A stretch of 64,000 nucleotides of DNA from Pseudomonas sp. GD04091. GTDB lineage: Bacteria; Pseudomonadota; Gammaproteobacteria; Pseudomonadales; Pseudomonadaceae. Of the stretch, positions 56,537-64,000 are shown piece after piece. The notes under the pieces are model-generated. The model made no database searches. It was given only the letters and a program-made list of their open reading frames with translations, and was not told the origin of the DNA. How positions within the stretch are numbered: position 1 is the first letter of the stretch; each line of letters starts with the position of its first letter. The position numbers and the translations under genes were made by a program. The DNA lies in the NCBI RefSeq assembly GCF_029836165.1, contig NZ_JAOEBG010000002.1:62001-126000 (forward strand), in the 5' to 3' direction.

Positions 56537-58666
56537 ATGTCCCGATACAACAAGCTTCACACCCTGGCGGCCTGCCTGGCCGTCTCCCTGCCGGCACTGG
56601 CCGACGAGCACGAGGGCAGCGCCCTCACCCTGCCCTCCACGGCGATCACCGACACCCGCGACCAGGCAGCCATCGACCTGGCCACCCCGACCCAGGCCGG
56701 TTCGCGGCTGAACCTCAGCGCCCTGGAAACCCCGGCCAGCACCAGCAGCATCACCGCCGAACAGATCCTGCAACGCAACAACCTGACCGTGCAGGACGCC
56801 GTCACCCGCTCGCCGGGCATCACCTTCATCGGCACCCCGGGCAACGGCGGCACCGCCCTCTCCGCCCGCGGCTTCACCGGGCACAGCTCGGTCATGACCC
56901 TGTTCGATGGCGCGCGCCTGTACACCGGAGCCGGCACCCAGAGCTTCCCGGTCGATCCATGGATGGTCGAGCGCATCGACGTGATCCGTGGCCCCGCCTC
57001 GGTGCTGTATGGCGAGGGCGCCACCGGCGCGGTGGTCAATGTCATCCCGAAAAAACCCTTCGCCGGCGAGATCCGCAACCATGTGCGCCTCGGCTACGGC
57101 TCCTGGGACCGCCAGCAACTGGGCCTGGACAGCGGTGGCAGCCTGAGCGAGCGCCTCAGCTACCGCGTCACCCTGAACAAGCAGGAAGGCAACGGCTACG
57201 TCGACCGCACCGACTCGCGCAGCCTGGCCCTCAGCGCCGCGCTGCGTTTCGACGCCAGCGACGACCTGAGCTTCACCCTTGCCCACGAGCGAGGCGACGC
57301 ACAGCCGACCAACTATTTCGGCACCCCGTTGATCGACGGCCATCTGCGCGACAGCCTGAGCAAGAAGAACTACAACGTGCGCAACGACGTGCAGCGCTAC
57401 CACGACGAATGGACGCGCTTCAACACCGACTGGGTCATCAGCGACAACGTCAGCGCCAGCAACCAGCTGTACTACATCAAGAGCCGCCGTCACTGGCGCA
57501 ACGCCGAGGATTACACCTGGCAGCCGGATACAGGTTTGCTACAACGTGGCAGCTACCTGGAGATCAAGCACAACCAGGAGCAGATCGGCGACCGCCAGAG
57601 TTTCACCTTCGACCACACGCTGTTCGGCTTGCGCAGCAAGACCGTGGTCGGCGCGGAGTACAATCGGATCCGCTTCAACGTCGACAGCAACTCGCCCTAT
57701 ATCGATGCCGAGCCGGGCGACTACATCGACCCCTGGCAACCGGCGCCCGGCGGGTTCCACAGTGACTCGCCGCTGAAACCTCAGACCCTGTCCACCACCC
57801 GCACCTTCGCGCTGTTCGCCGAGAACCGCACCGAACTGACGGACCGCCTGTCGCTGGTCACCGGCGTGCGCCGGGACCAGAACCACATCGAGCGCGACAA
57901 CCTGGTCAGCGACACCCGCAACGACCGCAGCTTGCCAGGCGGCAACTGGCGGGTCGGCCTGGTCTACGCCCTGACCGACGACCTGTCGCTCTACGGCCAG
58001 TACTCCACCAGCGAAGACGGCGTCAGCAATCTGGTCAGCCTGAGCCCGACGCAGATGAACTACGACCTGACCGAGGCGAAGCAGACCGAGTTCGGCGTCA
58101 AGCAGCGCTTCTGGGAAGGCCGTGGTGAATGGACCCTGGCGGCCTACCACATCGTCAAGAAGAAACTGCTGGTCTATGACCCGGTATCCAAGCTCCAGCA
58201 GCAGGCCGGCCAGCAGACTTCCGATGGCCTGGAGGCCACGCTGGAGCTGGCGCTGGGCAACCAGTGGCAGCTGTCCGCCAACGCCGCGCTGGTGCGGGCG
58301 GAGTACGACGAGTACCTGCAGAGCACCTCCCAGGGCGTGATGGACCGCGCCGGCAATCGCCCGGCCAACGTCCCGCGGCGCACCGCCAACCTGTGGCTGA
58401 GCAAAGGCTTCGGGCAGACCGTCGACGCCGGCATCGGCCTGCGTTATGTGGACCAACGCTATGCCGATGTCGCCAACAGCCAGCAGGTGCCCGGCTACAC
58501 CGTGGTCGACGCCAACCTTGGCTGGCAGGTGCTGCCGGACGTGCGCCTGGGCCTGCAGGTGAACAATCTGCTCGATCGCCAGTACGTGGCGTCGGCGCAC
58601 AGCGGTGAGCAGTGGCTGCTGGGCACGCCACGCTCGTACTTCGCCACCCTCGACTACAGCTTCTGA
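56537..58666 (+). CDS. TonB-dependent receptor of the siderophore-receptor type, riboswitch controlled
   Basis: 709 residues. Signal peptide to about ALA (residue 22), then a plug domain (ITAEQILQRNNLTVQDAVTRSPGI and DVIRGPASVLYGEGATGAVVNVI) and a 22-strand barrel ending in FATLDYSF with terminal Phe. By sequence it resembles ferrichrome-type siderophore receptors, longer than BtuB (about 600). The cobalamin riboswitch upstream argues that its substrate is cobalamin, a corrinoid or a cobalt complex. No ABC transporter is nearby. Confidence 0.88.
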   Translation: MSRYNKLHTLAACLAVSLPALADEHEGSALTLPSTAITDTRDQAAIDLATPTQAGSRLNLSALETPASTSSITAEQILQRNNLTVQDAVTRSPGITFIGTPGNGGTALSARGFTGHSSVMTLFDGARLYTGAGTQSFPVDPWMVERIDVIRGPASVLYGEGATGAVVNVIPKKPFAGEIRNHVRLGYGSWDRQQLGLDSGGSLSERLSYRVTLNKQEGNGYVDRTDSRSLALSAALRFDASDDLSFTLAHERGDAQPTNYFGTPLIDGHLRDSLSKKNYNVRNDVQRYHDEWTRFNTDWVISDNVSASNQLYYIKSRRHWRNAEDYTWQPDTGLLQRGSYLEIKHNQEQIGDRQSFTFDHTLFGLRSKTVVGAEYNRIRFNVDSNSPYIDAEPGDYIDPWQPAPGGFHSDSPLKPQTLSTTRTFALFAENRTELTDRLSLVTGVRRDQNHIERDNLVSDTRNDRSLPGGNWRVGLVYALTDDLSLYGQYSTSEDGVSNLVSLSPTQMNYDLTEAKQTEFGVKQRFWEGRGEWTLAAYHIVKKKLLVYDPVSKLQQQAGQQTSDGLEATLELALGNQWQLSANAALVRAEYDEYLQSTSQGVMDRAGNRPANVPRRTANLWLSKGFGQTVDAGIGLRYVDQRYADVANSQQVPGYTVVDANLGWQVLPDVRLGLQVNNLLDRQYVASAHSGEQWLLGTPRSYFATLDYSF

Positions 58667-58672
58667 ACCACG

Positions 58673-58705
58673 GCTGGCGCGGCACTGGATAAACGCCGCG
58701 CCAGC
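58673..58705 (+). terminator. Hairpin after the TonB receptor gene
   Basis: GCTGGCGCGGC (58673-58683) and GCCGCGCCAGC (58695-58705) are perfect 11-base arms with an 11-base loop, six bases after the stop. No T-tract follows. Confidence 0.55.
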
Positions 58706-58853
58706 TGCTCGAGCACGATGGCACGCGCCGGTAAAGCCGTTGCCTTCGATATCAGTTATGCATTGAATGCATTTGTCTGCGACGCCGAACCCATGGCATG
58801 AATGCGTGTCCACGCCTTTACGTGACCGCATTCCGATCCAGGAGATTCCGCGC

Positions 58854-59693
58854 ATGAGCAAGCCCCCCTACACCCCGCCCAAGGTCTGGACCTTGGAGGC
58901 GCCTTCCGGCGGCCAGTTCGCCAGCATCAACCGCCCGGTCGCCGGGCCCACCCACGACAAGGCCCTGCCGGTGGGCAAACAGCCGTTGCAGCTGTACTCC
59001 CTGGCCACGCCCAACGGCGTCAAGGTGACCATCCTGCTCGAAGAACTGCTGGCGCTGGGGCATGCCGGCGCCGAATACGACGCCTGGCTGATCCGCATTG
59101 GCGAGGGTGACCAGTTCGGCAGTGGCTTCGTCGACGTCAACCCGAACTCGAAGATCCCGGCCCTGCTCGATCGCAGTGTCGAACCGCCGGTGCGGGTATT
59201 CGAATCCGGCTCGATCCTGCTCTACCTCGCGCAGAAGTTCGACGCCTTCCTGCCCAAGGCGCCGGCCGCGCGTACCGAGAGCCTGAACTGGCTGTTCTGG
59301 CAGATGGGCTCGGCGCCCTACCTGGGCGGCGGTTTCGGCCACTTCTACGTGTACGCGCCGGAAAAGTTCGAGTACGCCATCAACCGCTTCACCATGGAAG
59401 CCAAGCGTCAGCTCGACGTGCTCGACCGTCGCCTGGCCGAAAGCGCCTACCTCGGTGGCGACGAGTACAGCATTGCCGACATTGCCGTGTGGCCGTGGTA
59501 TGGCCAGCTGGTCCGCGGCAACCTGTATGGCGCGGCGGAGTTCCTCGCGGTGCATGAATACCCGCATGTGCAGCGTTGGGCACAAACCATCGCCCAGCGC
59601 CCGGCGGTACAGCGCGGCACCCGGGTCAACCGGACCTGGGGCGATGAGGCGAGCCAGGTGCCGGAGCGGCATTGCGCGGCCGATCTGGCTTGA
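58854..59693 (+). CDS. Glutathione S-transferase, YghU-like
   Basis: 279 residues from ATG 58854 (MSKPPYTPPKVWTLEAPSGG), with GGAG upstream. The N-terminal extension of about 40 residues before the thioredoxin fold, the SLATPNGVKVTILLEEL segment, NPNSKIPALLD and the ESGSILLYLAQKF motif match YghU/YfcG-type GSTs, which show glutathione-dependent disulfide-bond reductase activity. Monocistronic, ends at a strong terminator. Confidence 0.88.
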   Translation: MSKPPYTPPKVWTLEAPSGGQFASINRPVAGPTHDKALPVGKQPLQLYSLATPNGVKVTILLEELLALGHAGAEYDAWLIRIGEGDQFGSGFVDVNPNSKIPALLDRSVEPPVRVFESGSILLYLAQKFDAFLPKAPAARTESLNWLFWQMGSAPYLGGGFGHFYVYAPEKFEYAINRFTMEAKRQLDVLDRRLAESAYLGGDEYSIADIAVWPWYGQLVRGNLYGAAEFLAVHEYPHVQRWAQTIAQRPAVQRGTRVNRTWGDEASQVPERHCAADLA

Positions 59694-59700
59694 CCTCCTC

Positions 59701-59735
59701 GCGGGAGCGACGGTGCGTCGCTCCCGCAACGTTTT
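59701..59735 (+). terminator. Rho-independent terminator after the GST gene
   Basis: GCGGGAGCGAC (59701-59711) and GTCGCTCCCGC (59717-59727) form a perfect 11-bp stem with a 5-base loop, followed by AACGTTTTG. Confidence 0.8.
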
Positions 59736-59841
59736 GCCCCGCTGCAACGAAGCATTTCCCCACTGCATGCCTGCGCCCCTCGGGACCTTCTTGCTACACT
59801 CGCCGCCATGATTTTTCCACCTGCACAACTGTGGTGACAGC

Positions 59842-61545
59842 ATGATCGAGGTAACCGAGGTTTCCATTGCCGAGCTGCGCGACGCGCTCGAATCCGGCCG
59901 CACGACCGCCGTCGAGCTGGTCAAGGCCTACCTGGCGCGCATCGACGCCTACGATGGCAAGAACACCGCCACCGCACTCAATGCCGTGGTCGTTCGCAAC
60001 CCTGAAGCACTCGAGGAAGCCGAGGCTTCCGACGCCCGCCGCGCCCGTGGCCAGACCCTCGGCCCGCTGGATGGCATCCCCTACACCGCCAAGGACAGCT
60101 ACCTGGTCAAGGGCCTGACCGCTGCCTCCGGCAGCCCGGCGTTCAAGGACCTGGTCGCCCAGCGCGATGCCTTCACCGTCGAGCGCCTGCGCGCCGGCGG
60201 CGCAATCTGCCTGGGCAAGACCAACATGCCGCCCATGGCCAACGGGGGCATGCAGCGTGGCGTCTACGGCCGCGCCGAGAGCCCGTACAACGCCGACTAC
60301 CTGACCGCGCCGTTCGCCTCGGGCTCGTCCAACGGCGCCGGGACCGCCACCGCCGCCAGCTACAGCGCCTTCGGCCTGGCCGAGGAAACCTGGTCCAGCG
60401 GCCGCGGCCCGGCGTCGAACAACGGCCTGTGCGCCTATACTCCGTCGCGCGGGGTGATCTCGGTGCGCGGCAACTGGCCGCTGACGCCGACCATGGACGT
60501 GGTGGTGCCCTACGCCCGGACCATGGCCGACCTGCTGGAAATCCTCGACGTGGTGGTCGCCGACGACGCCGACACCCGCGGCGACCTGTGGCGCCTGCAG
60601 CCATGGGTGCCGATCCCGGCCGCCTCCAGCGTGCGCCCGGCCTCGTACCTGGACCTGGCCGTGGGCGCCGACTCGCTCAAGGGCAAGCGTTTCGGCGTGC
60701 CGCGCATGTACATCAACGCCGATGCCGAAGCTGGCACCTCGGAAAAGCCCGGCATAGGCGGCCCCACCGGCCAGCGCATCAACACCCGCGCCAGCGTCAT
60801 CGACCTGTGGAAGCAGGCGCGCCAGGCCCTGGAAGCGGCCGGCGCCGAAGTGGTCGAAACCGATTTCCCGTTGGTGTCCAACTGCGAGGGCGACCGCCCG
60901 GGCGCGCCCACCGTGTTCAATCGAGGCATCGTCAGCAAGGAGTTCCTGCACGATGAGCTGTGGGAACTGTCCGGCTGGGCCTTCGACGATTTCCTGCGCG
61001 CCAACGGCGACCCGCAGCTCAACCGCCTGGCCGACGTCGACGGTCCGCGGATCTTCCCCCACGACCCGGGCACCCTGCCCAACCGTGAAGACGATCTGGC
61101 CGCCGGCATGGACGAATACGTCAACATGGCCAAGCGCGGCCTGAAGACCTGGGACCAGATCGCCACCGTGCCGGATGGCCTGCGCGGGCTGGAGCAGACC
61201 CGCAAGCTCGACCTGGAAGACTGGATGGACGCTCAAGGCCTGGACGCGGTGCTGTTCCCTACCGTGGCCGATGTCGGCCCGGCGGATGCCGACGTCAACC
61301 CCGAGTCGGCGGACATCGCCTGGAGCAACGGCATCTGGGTGGCCAACGGCAACCTGGCGATCCGTCACCTGGGCGTGCCGACCGTGACCGTGCCGATGGG
61401 CGTGATGGCCGACATCGGCATGCCGGTCGGCCTGACCTTCGCCGGCAAGGCCTACAGCGACAACAATCTGTTGAAATTCGCCGCCGCCTTCGAGTCGACC
61501 GGCTCGCGCCGCATGATCCCGCCACGCACGCCGAAACTGGGCTGA
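59842..61545 (+). CDS. Amidase-signature family hydrolase
   Basis: 567 residues. The Ser-cisSer-Lys triad can be placed at S186 (WSSGRGPAS), S163 (ASGSSNGAG) and K84 (YTAKDS). The usual GGSSGGS and TDTGGSIR stretches are altered to ASGSSNGAG and EETWSSGRG, marking a divergent subfamily. A C-terminal part of about 250 residues lacks close analogy to GatA. Cytoplasmic, substrate unknown. Monocistronic; followed by a REP-type hairpin. Confidence 0.82.
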   Translation: MIEVTEVSIAELRDALESGRTTAVELVKAYLARIDAYDGKNTATALNAVVVRNPEALEEAEASDARRARGQTLGPLDGIPYTAKDSYLVKGLTAASGSPAFKDLVAQRDAFTVERLRAGGAICLGKTNMPPMANGGMQRGVYGRAESPYNADYLTAPFASGSSNGAGTATAASYSAFGLAEETWSSGRGPASNNGLCAYTPSRGVISVRGNWPLTPTMDVVVPYARTMADLLEILDVVVADDADTRGDLWRLQPWVPIPAASSVRPASYLDLAVGADSLKGKRFGVPRMYINADAEAGTSEKPGIGGPTGQRINTRASVIDLWKQARQALEAAGAEVVETDFPLVSNCEGDRPGAPTVFNRGIVSKEFLHDELWELSGWAFDDFLRANGDPQLNRLADVDGPRIFPHDPGTLPNREDDLAAGMDEYVNMAKRGLKTWDQIATVPDGLRGLEQTRKLDLEDWMDAQGLDAVLFPTVADVGPADADVNPESADIAWSNGIWVANGNLAIRHLGVPTVTVPMGVMADIGMPVGLTFAGKAYSDNNLLKFAAAFESTGSRRMIPPRTPKLG

Positions 61546-61558
61546 TCGCAGGAGCGAC

Positions 61559-61587
61559 TGCGGGAGCGGCGCAAGGCCGCTCCTGCA
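61559..61587. repeat. REP-type hairpin after the amidase gene
   Basis: TGCGGGAGCGGC (61559-61570) pairs with GCCGCTCCTGCA (61576-61587) with one mismatch; a 5-base loop. It may act as terminator. Confidence 0.55.
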
Positions 61588-61641
61588 GAGATCGTGGGCA
61601 TGACACGCATCGGCGTGGAAAAATTCAACAAGGCATGTAAA

Positions 61642-61660
61642 AATCAACTAAATGTTGATT
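61642..61660. promoter_or_regulatory. Palindrome upstream of the DauR/YheO-type gene
   Basis: AATCAAC (61642-61648) and GTTGATT (61654-61660) are perfect 7-base arms around TAAAT, 13 bases before the regulator start. Probably an autoregulatory operator. Confidence 0.5.
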
Positions 61661-61673
61661 CGATACGGCCCGC

Positions 61674-62360
61674 ATGACCACCTCGCAAGAACGCCAGCTC
61701 ACCCTCACCGTCCTCAAGGCCGCCCTGCAGGCCCTGGCCAGCGTTGCCCCGCGCAATGTCGAAATCCTCCTGCACGACCTCGATCACCCCGAACATTCGG
61801 TGGTGGCCATCGCCAATGGTCACCTGTCGGGACGCCAGGTCGGCAGCCCGATCCTCGCCGCCCCCGAACAGGACCAGGGTTTCAAGGCGCTGATGCAGGC
61901 CTCGGCCGACCAGCAAGGCTGCGAACCGGTGGTGCTGCCCGACTACCCCACCACGCTCAAGGGCCGCTCCCTGCGCAGTGCCACGGCGATCTTTCGCGAC
62001 AGCGCGGGCCAGCCCTTCGCCAGCCTGTGCGTGAACACCGACGTCACCGGCCTCGACGCGGCCATGGCGTTTCTCCAGCATTTCCAACCCCTGGGCGCCA
62101 CGCCGACAGCCAGCGGCGAGCCGGCCGACATGGCCGTACTGATGGCCGAGATCATCCAGGGCGCGCTGCAACGCAGCGGCCAGGGACGGATGAGCAAGCA
62201 GGCCAAGGTCGACGCCGTGCGGGTGATGCAGGAGCGTGGCCTGTTCATCGTCAAGGGCGGCGTCGAGAAGGCCGCCCAAGCCCTGGGCGTGACCCGCTAC
62301 ACCATCTACAACTACCTGGAACAGCTGCGGGGCGAGAGCTCCCCGGCCCCACACCCATGA
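61674..62360 (+). CDS. YheO/DauR-type transcriptional regulator (PAS plus HTH)
   Basis: 228 residues. An N-terminal YheO-like PAS domain (about 10-125) is followed by the DauR HTH (GGVEKAAQALGVTRYTIYNYLEQL near 196-219). DauR relatives control D-amino-acid use (D-arginine in P. aeruginosa) and related enzymes. Its stop overlaps an ATG of the next gene frame, and the serine-dehydratase gene follows 14 bases later, so they form an operon and the enzyme substrate is likely the inducer. Confidence 0.85.
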   Translation: MTTSQERQLTLTVLKAALQALASVAPRNVEILLHDLDHPEHSVVAIANGHLSGRQVGSPILAAPEQDQGFKALMQASADQQGCEPVVLPDYPTTLKGRSLRSATAIFRDSAGQPFASLCVNTDVTGLDAAMAFLQHFQPLGATPTASGEPADMAVLMAEIIQGALQRSGQGRMSKQAKVDAVRVMQERGLFIVKGGVEKAAQALGVTRYTIYNYLEQLRGESSPAPHP

Positions 62361-62374
62361 TCCCGGAGCCCGCC

Positions 62375-63289
62375 ATGCCGTTGCACATTTCTACCCCGCT
62401 TTTCGAGTCCCGCCCCTTGTCGCTGAGCGCCGGCCGCCCGGTCTGGCTCAAGCTCGAAGCCCTGCAGCCCTGCGGCTCGTTCAAGCTGCGCGGTGTCGGC
62501 CACGCTTGCGAAGTGCACCATGCCCGGGGTGCCCGGCACTTCGTTTCATCGTCCGGTGGCAATGCCGGGCTGGCGGTGGCCTATGCCGGGCGCAAGCTGG
62601 GCGTGCCGGTGACCGTGGTGGTGCCCGAGACCACCACCGAGCGGGCCAAGGAATTGCTGCGCCTGGAAGACGCCTGCGTGGTCGTGCACGGCGGCTCCTG
62701 GCAGGAAGCCAATGCGCACGCGCAGACCCTCATCGCAGCGGGTGATGCGTTCATCCACCCGTTCGACGACCCGCTGCTGTGGGCCGGCCACGCGAGCATG
62801 ATCGACGAGGTGGCCCAGGCAGGCTTCAAGCCCGATGCGGTGCTGTTGTCGGTTGGCGGCGGCGGCCTGTTGTGTGGCGTGGTCGAAGGCCTGCGGCGCA
62901 ATGGCTGGCAGGATGTTCCGGTGCTGGCGGTGGAAACCGCAGGCGCGGCGTCGCTGCACGCGGCCATGGCGGCCGGACACACCGTGGAGTTGCCAGGCAT
63001 CACCTCGGTGGCCACCTCGCTTGGGGCCAAGCGAGTGGCGGAACAGGCCTTGGCCTGTACGCGACAGCACCCGGTGCTCAGCCACCTGGTCAGCGATCGC
63101 GAGGCGCTCGATGCCTGCGAACGGCTGCTACGCGACCATCGGCTGCTGGTGGAGCCGGCCTGCGGGGCTGCGCTGGCGCTGCTCGAACACCCTGACGCAC
63201 TGGCGGCCTACGGCAATGTCCTGGTGATCGTCTGCGGCGGAGCGACCGCCACGCTGGAGCAGCTGCGCGCCTGGCGCGAAACCTGTTGA
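62375..63289 (+). CDS. PLP-dependent serine/threonine dehydratase, mammalian SDS-type
   Basis: 304 residues from ATG 62375, which has GGAG six bases upstream; ATG 62357 overlaps the previous stop. PLP lysine is K37 (CGSFKLRG). SSSGGNAGLAVAYAGRKLGVP, HPFDDPLLWAGHASMIDE, LSVGGGGLLCGVVEGL and VEPACGAALALL closely follow liver serine dehydratase rather than bacterial IlvA. The enzyme should deaminate L-serine or L-threonine to 2-oxo acids. The DauR-type regulator leaves a D-amino acid substrate open. Confidence 0.85.
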   Translation: MPLHISTPLFESRPLSLSAGRPVWLKLEALQPCGSFKLRGVGHACEVHHARGARHFVSSSGGNAGLAVAYAGRKLGVPVTVVVPETTTERAKELLRLEDACVVVHGGSWQEANAHAQTLIAAGDAFIHPFDDPLLWAGHASMIDEVAQAGFKPDAVLLSVGGGGLLCGVVEGLRRNGWQDVPVLAVETAGAASLHAAMAAGHTVELPGITSVATSLGAKRVAEQALACTRQHPVLSHLVSDREALDACERLLRDHRLLVEPACGAALALLEHPDALAAYGNVLVIVCGGATATLEQLRAWRETC

Positions 63290-63340
63290 TTCGACACCGG
63301 CCCTGTAGGCGCAGGTGTCGGCAAGTGATCTGACGCTATA

Positions 63341-63368
63341 TACTTTTGAATATATCGATTCAGAAGTA
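63341..63368. promoter_or_regulatory. Palindromic operator upstream of the TetR gene
   Basis: TACTTTTGAAT (63341-63351) faces ATTCAGAAGTA (63358-63368) with one mismatch around ATATCG; it ends ten bases before the tetR start, fitting autoregulation. Confidence 0.6.
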
Positions 63369-63378
63369 CGCTCTTGCC

Positions 63379-63993
63379 ATGCCCAGTATCCGTGACCGCA
63401 ATCTGCAACTGATCCTCACTGCCGCCAGCGAAGAGTTCGCCCTCCACGGTTTCGTCGCCGCCCGGGTCGATGACATCGCCGCCCGTGCGGGCCTGCCCAG
63501 GGCCAACGTGTTCTACTACTTTCGCAACAAGCGCCTGCTCTATACGGCCGTGCTCGACCTGGTGATGGAGCCCCTGCTGCGCGCCACGCGCAGCCTGGTG
63601 CCGGACGCCCACCCCGAACAGGCCCTGCCCCGCTACTTCAAGGCCAAGGCCGAAGTAGCCCGCCAGCACCCCGGCGCCGTGCGCGTCTGGCTCAAGGAGA
63701 TGCTGCATGGCGCCCAGCAACTGCCGGGCGAACGCGCCGAGCTTCTGCGCCTGGGCGCCAGGCAGACCCTGGCCTGCCTGGCGCAGTGGATGGAGCGCGG
63801 GCTGATCGTGCAGGCCGCGCCCGAGCATCTGCTACTGTTCCTCTGGTCCACTTCCCTGGCAAGCTTCCGCTTCGCAAGCGCGCCGGGCAACTCGGGAAAG
63901 ATCAAGCCTTCCCGCGCCGCCAGCCAAGCCCAGGCCGACATGCTCCTGCGCGCCCTGCGCCCGGAGCCCTGTTCATTGGACAGGACAGCCTGA
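63379..63993 (+). CDS. TetR-family regulator
   Basis: 204 residues from ATG 63379 (MPSIRDRNLQLILTAASEEF). HTH DDIAARAGLPRANVFYYFRNKRLLYTAVL lies near 34-62; a TTG start 33 bases earlier is unlikely because it would overlap the operator. The C-terminal domain resembles the RutR-like group. Target gene unknown; it may lie beyond the window. Separated from the dehydratase by 89 bases. Confidence 0.85.
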   Translation: MPSIRDRNLQLILTAASEEFALHGFVAARVDDIAARAGLPRANVFYYFRNKRLLYTAVLDLVMEPLLRATRSLVPDAHPEQALPRYFKAKAEVARQHPGAVRVWLKEMLHGAQQLPGERAELLRLGARQTLACLAQWMERGLIVQAAPEHLLLFLWSTSLASFRFASAPGNSGKIKPSRAASQAQADMLLRALRPEPCSLDRTA

Positions 63994-64000
63994 ACGCTAT

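Noticed and set aside
59794..61647. A 617-codon open frame on the minus strand opposite the amidase gene
   Set aside because: It is antisense to a clear amidase; its translation is low-complexity (Val/Gly/His/Arg-rich), as expected from third-position GC bias.

Overview
The window is typical chromosomal sequence of a fluorescent Pseudomonas, most likely the P. putida group. It is GC-rich and densely coded, with many palindromic REP elements of the P. putida type (GGGCTTGCCCCGCGA and GGAGCGGCC cores). It carries gene sets known from that group: a D-lysine (dpkA/ama) cluster, a glucarate/galactarate operon, rbs plus ansB, and an MbtH protein with a type II thioesterase. There are no rRNA or tRNA genes, no CRISPR array, no insertion sequence and no prophage. 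Synteny statements come from memory of P. putida and were not checked by a search.

Layout. 1-3055: end of a BCCT quaternary-amine transporter, then a two-component Rieske monooxygenase with the active-site signature of carnitine monooxygenase CntAB. 3221-10684: mixed genes, including an HGSNAT-type membrane acyltransferase, two unrecognised proteins, a GFA protein, a DUF1615 lipoprotein, an isochorismatase-like hydrolase, a type II thioesterase with an MbtH protein behind a PvdS-like promoter, and a LysE exporter. 10747-15285: nicotinamidase, then an organophosphate-family transporter and FAD oxidoreductase divergent from a LysR regulator that resembles aminophosphonate regulators.

15364-21826: D-lysine/pipecolate catabolism. 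dpkA diverges from an rpiR-type regulator, a complete amino-acid ABC transporter and an AmaD-type D-amino-acid oxidase. 22311-30114: a peptidase C26 gene, then kdgD, a glucarate-type MFS transporter, garD and 2-oxoglutarate semialdehyde dehydrogenase, with a FadR-type repressor and a palindromic operator. Together these turn hexarates into 2-oxoglutarate. 30194-33917: AraC regulator, TauE/SafE permease, DUF998 protein, an I78 inhibitor and small proteins.

33889-42436: ribose regulon rbsB-rbsA-rbsC-rbsR-rbsK-rbsD followed by an exported nucleoside hydrolase, all leftward from a perfect RbsR-type operator, and divergent ansB. An exported hydrolase would release ribose in the periplasm, where RbsBAC collects it. 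42497-53248: nitroreductase, LysR and AraC regulators, two LysE exporters, a SotB-type MFS exporter, a beta-propeller-like protein, a zinc alcohol dehydrogenase/AraC pair, a TetR/quinone-reductase pair and an RNA 2',3'-cyclic phosphodiesterase.

53456-63993: lipid A hydroxylase LpxO, an acidic hypothetical protein, a carboxymuconolactone-decarboxylase-like protein, a GNAT enzyme, a cobalamin riboswitch controlling a TonB-dependent receptor, a YghU-type glutathione transferase, an amidase, a DauR/YheO-type regulator coupled to a mammalian-type serine dehydratase, and a TetR regulator at the right edge.

No wholly new multi-gene system stands out. The best leads are the OPA transporter/FAD oxidase/LysR unit, the riboswitch-controlled siderophore-type receptor, the DauR-like/serine dehydratase pair and the AT-richer hypothetical gene at 4935-6020.
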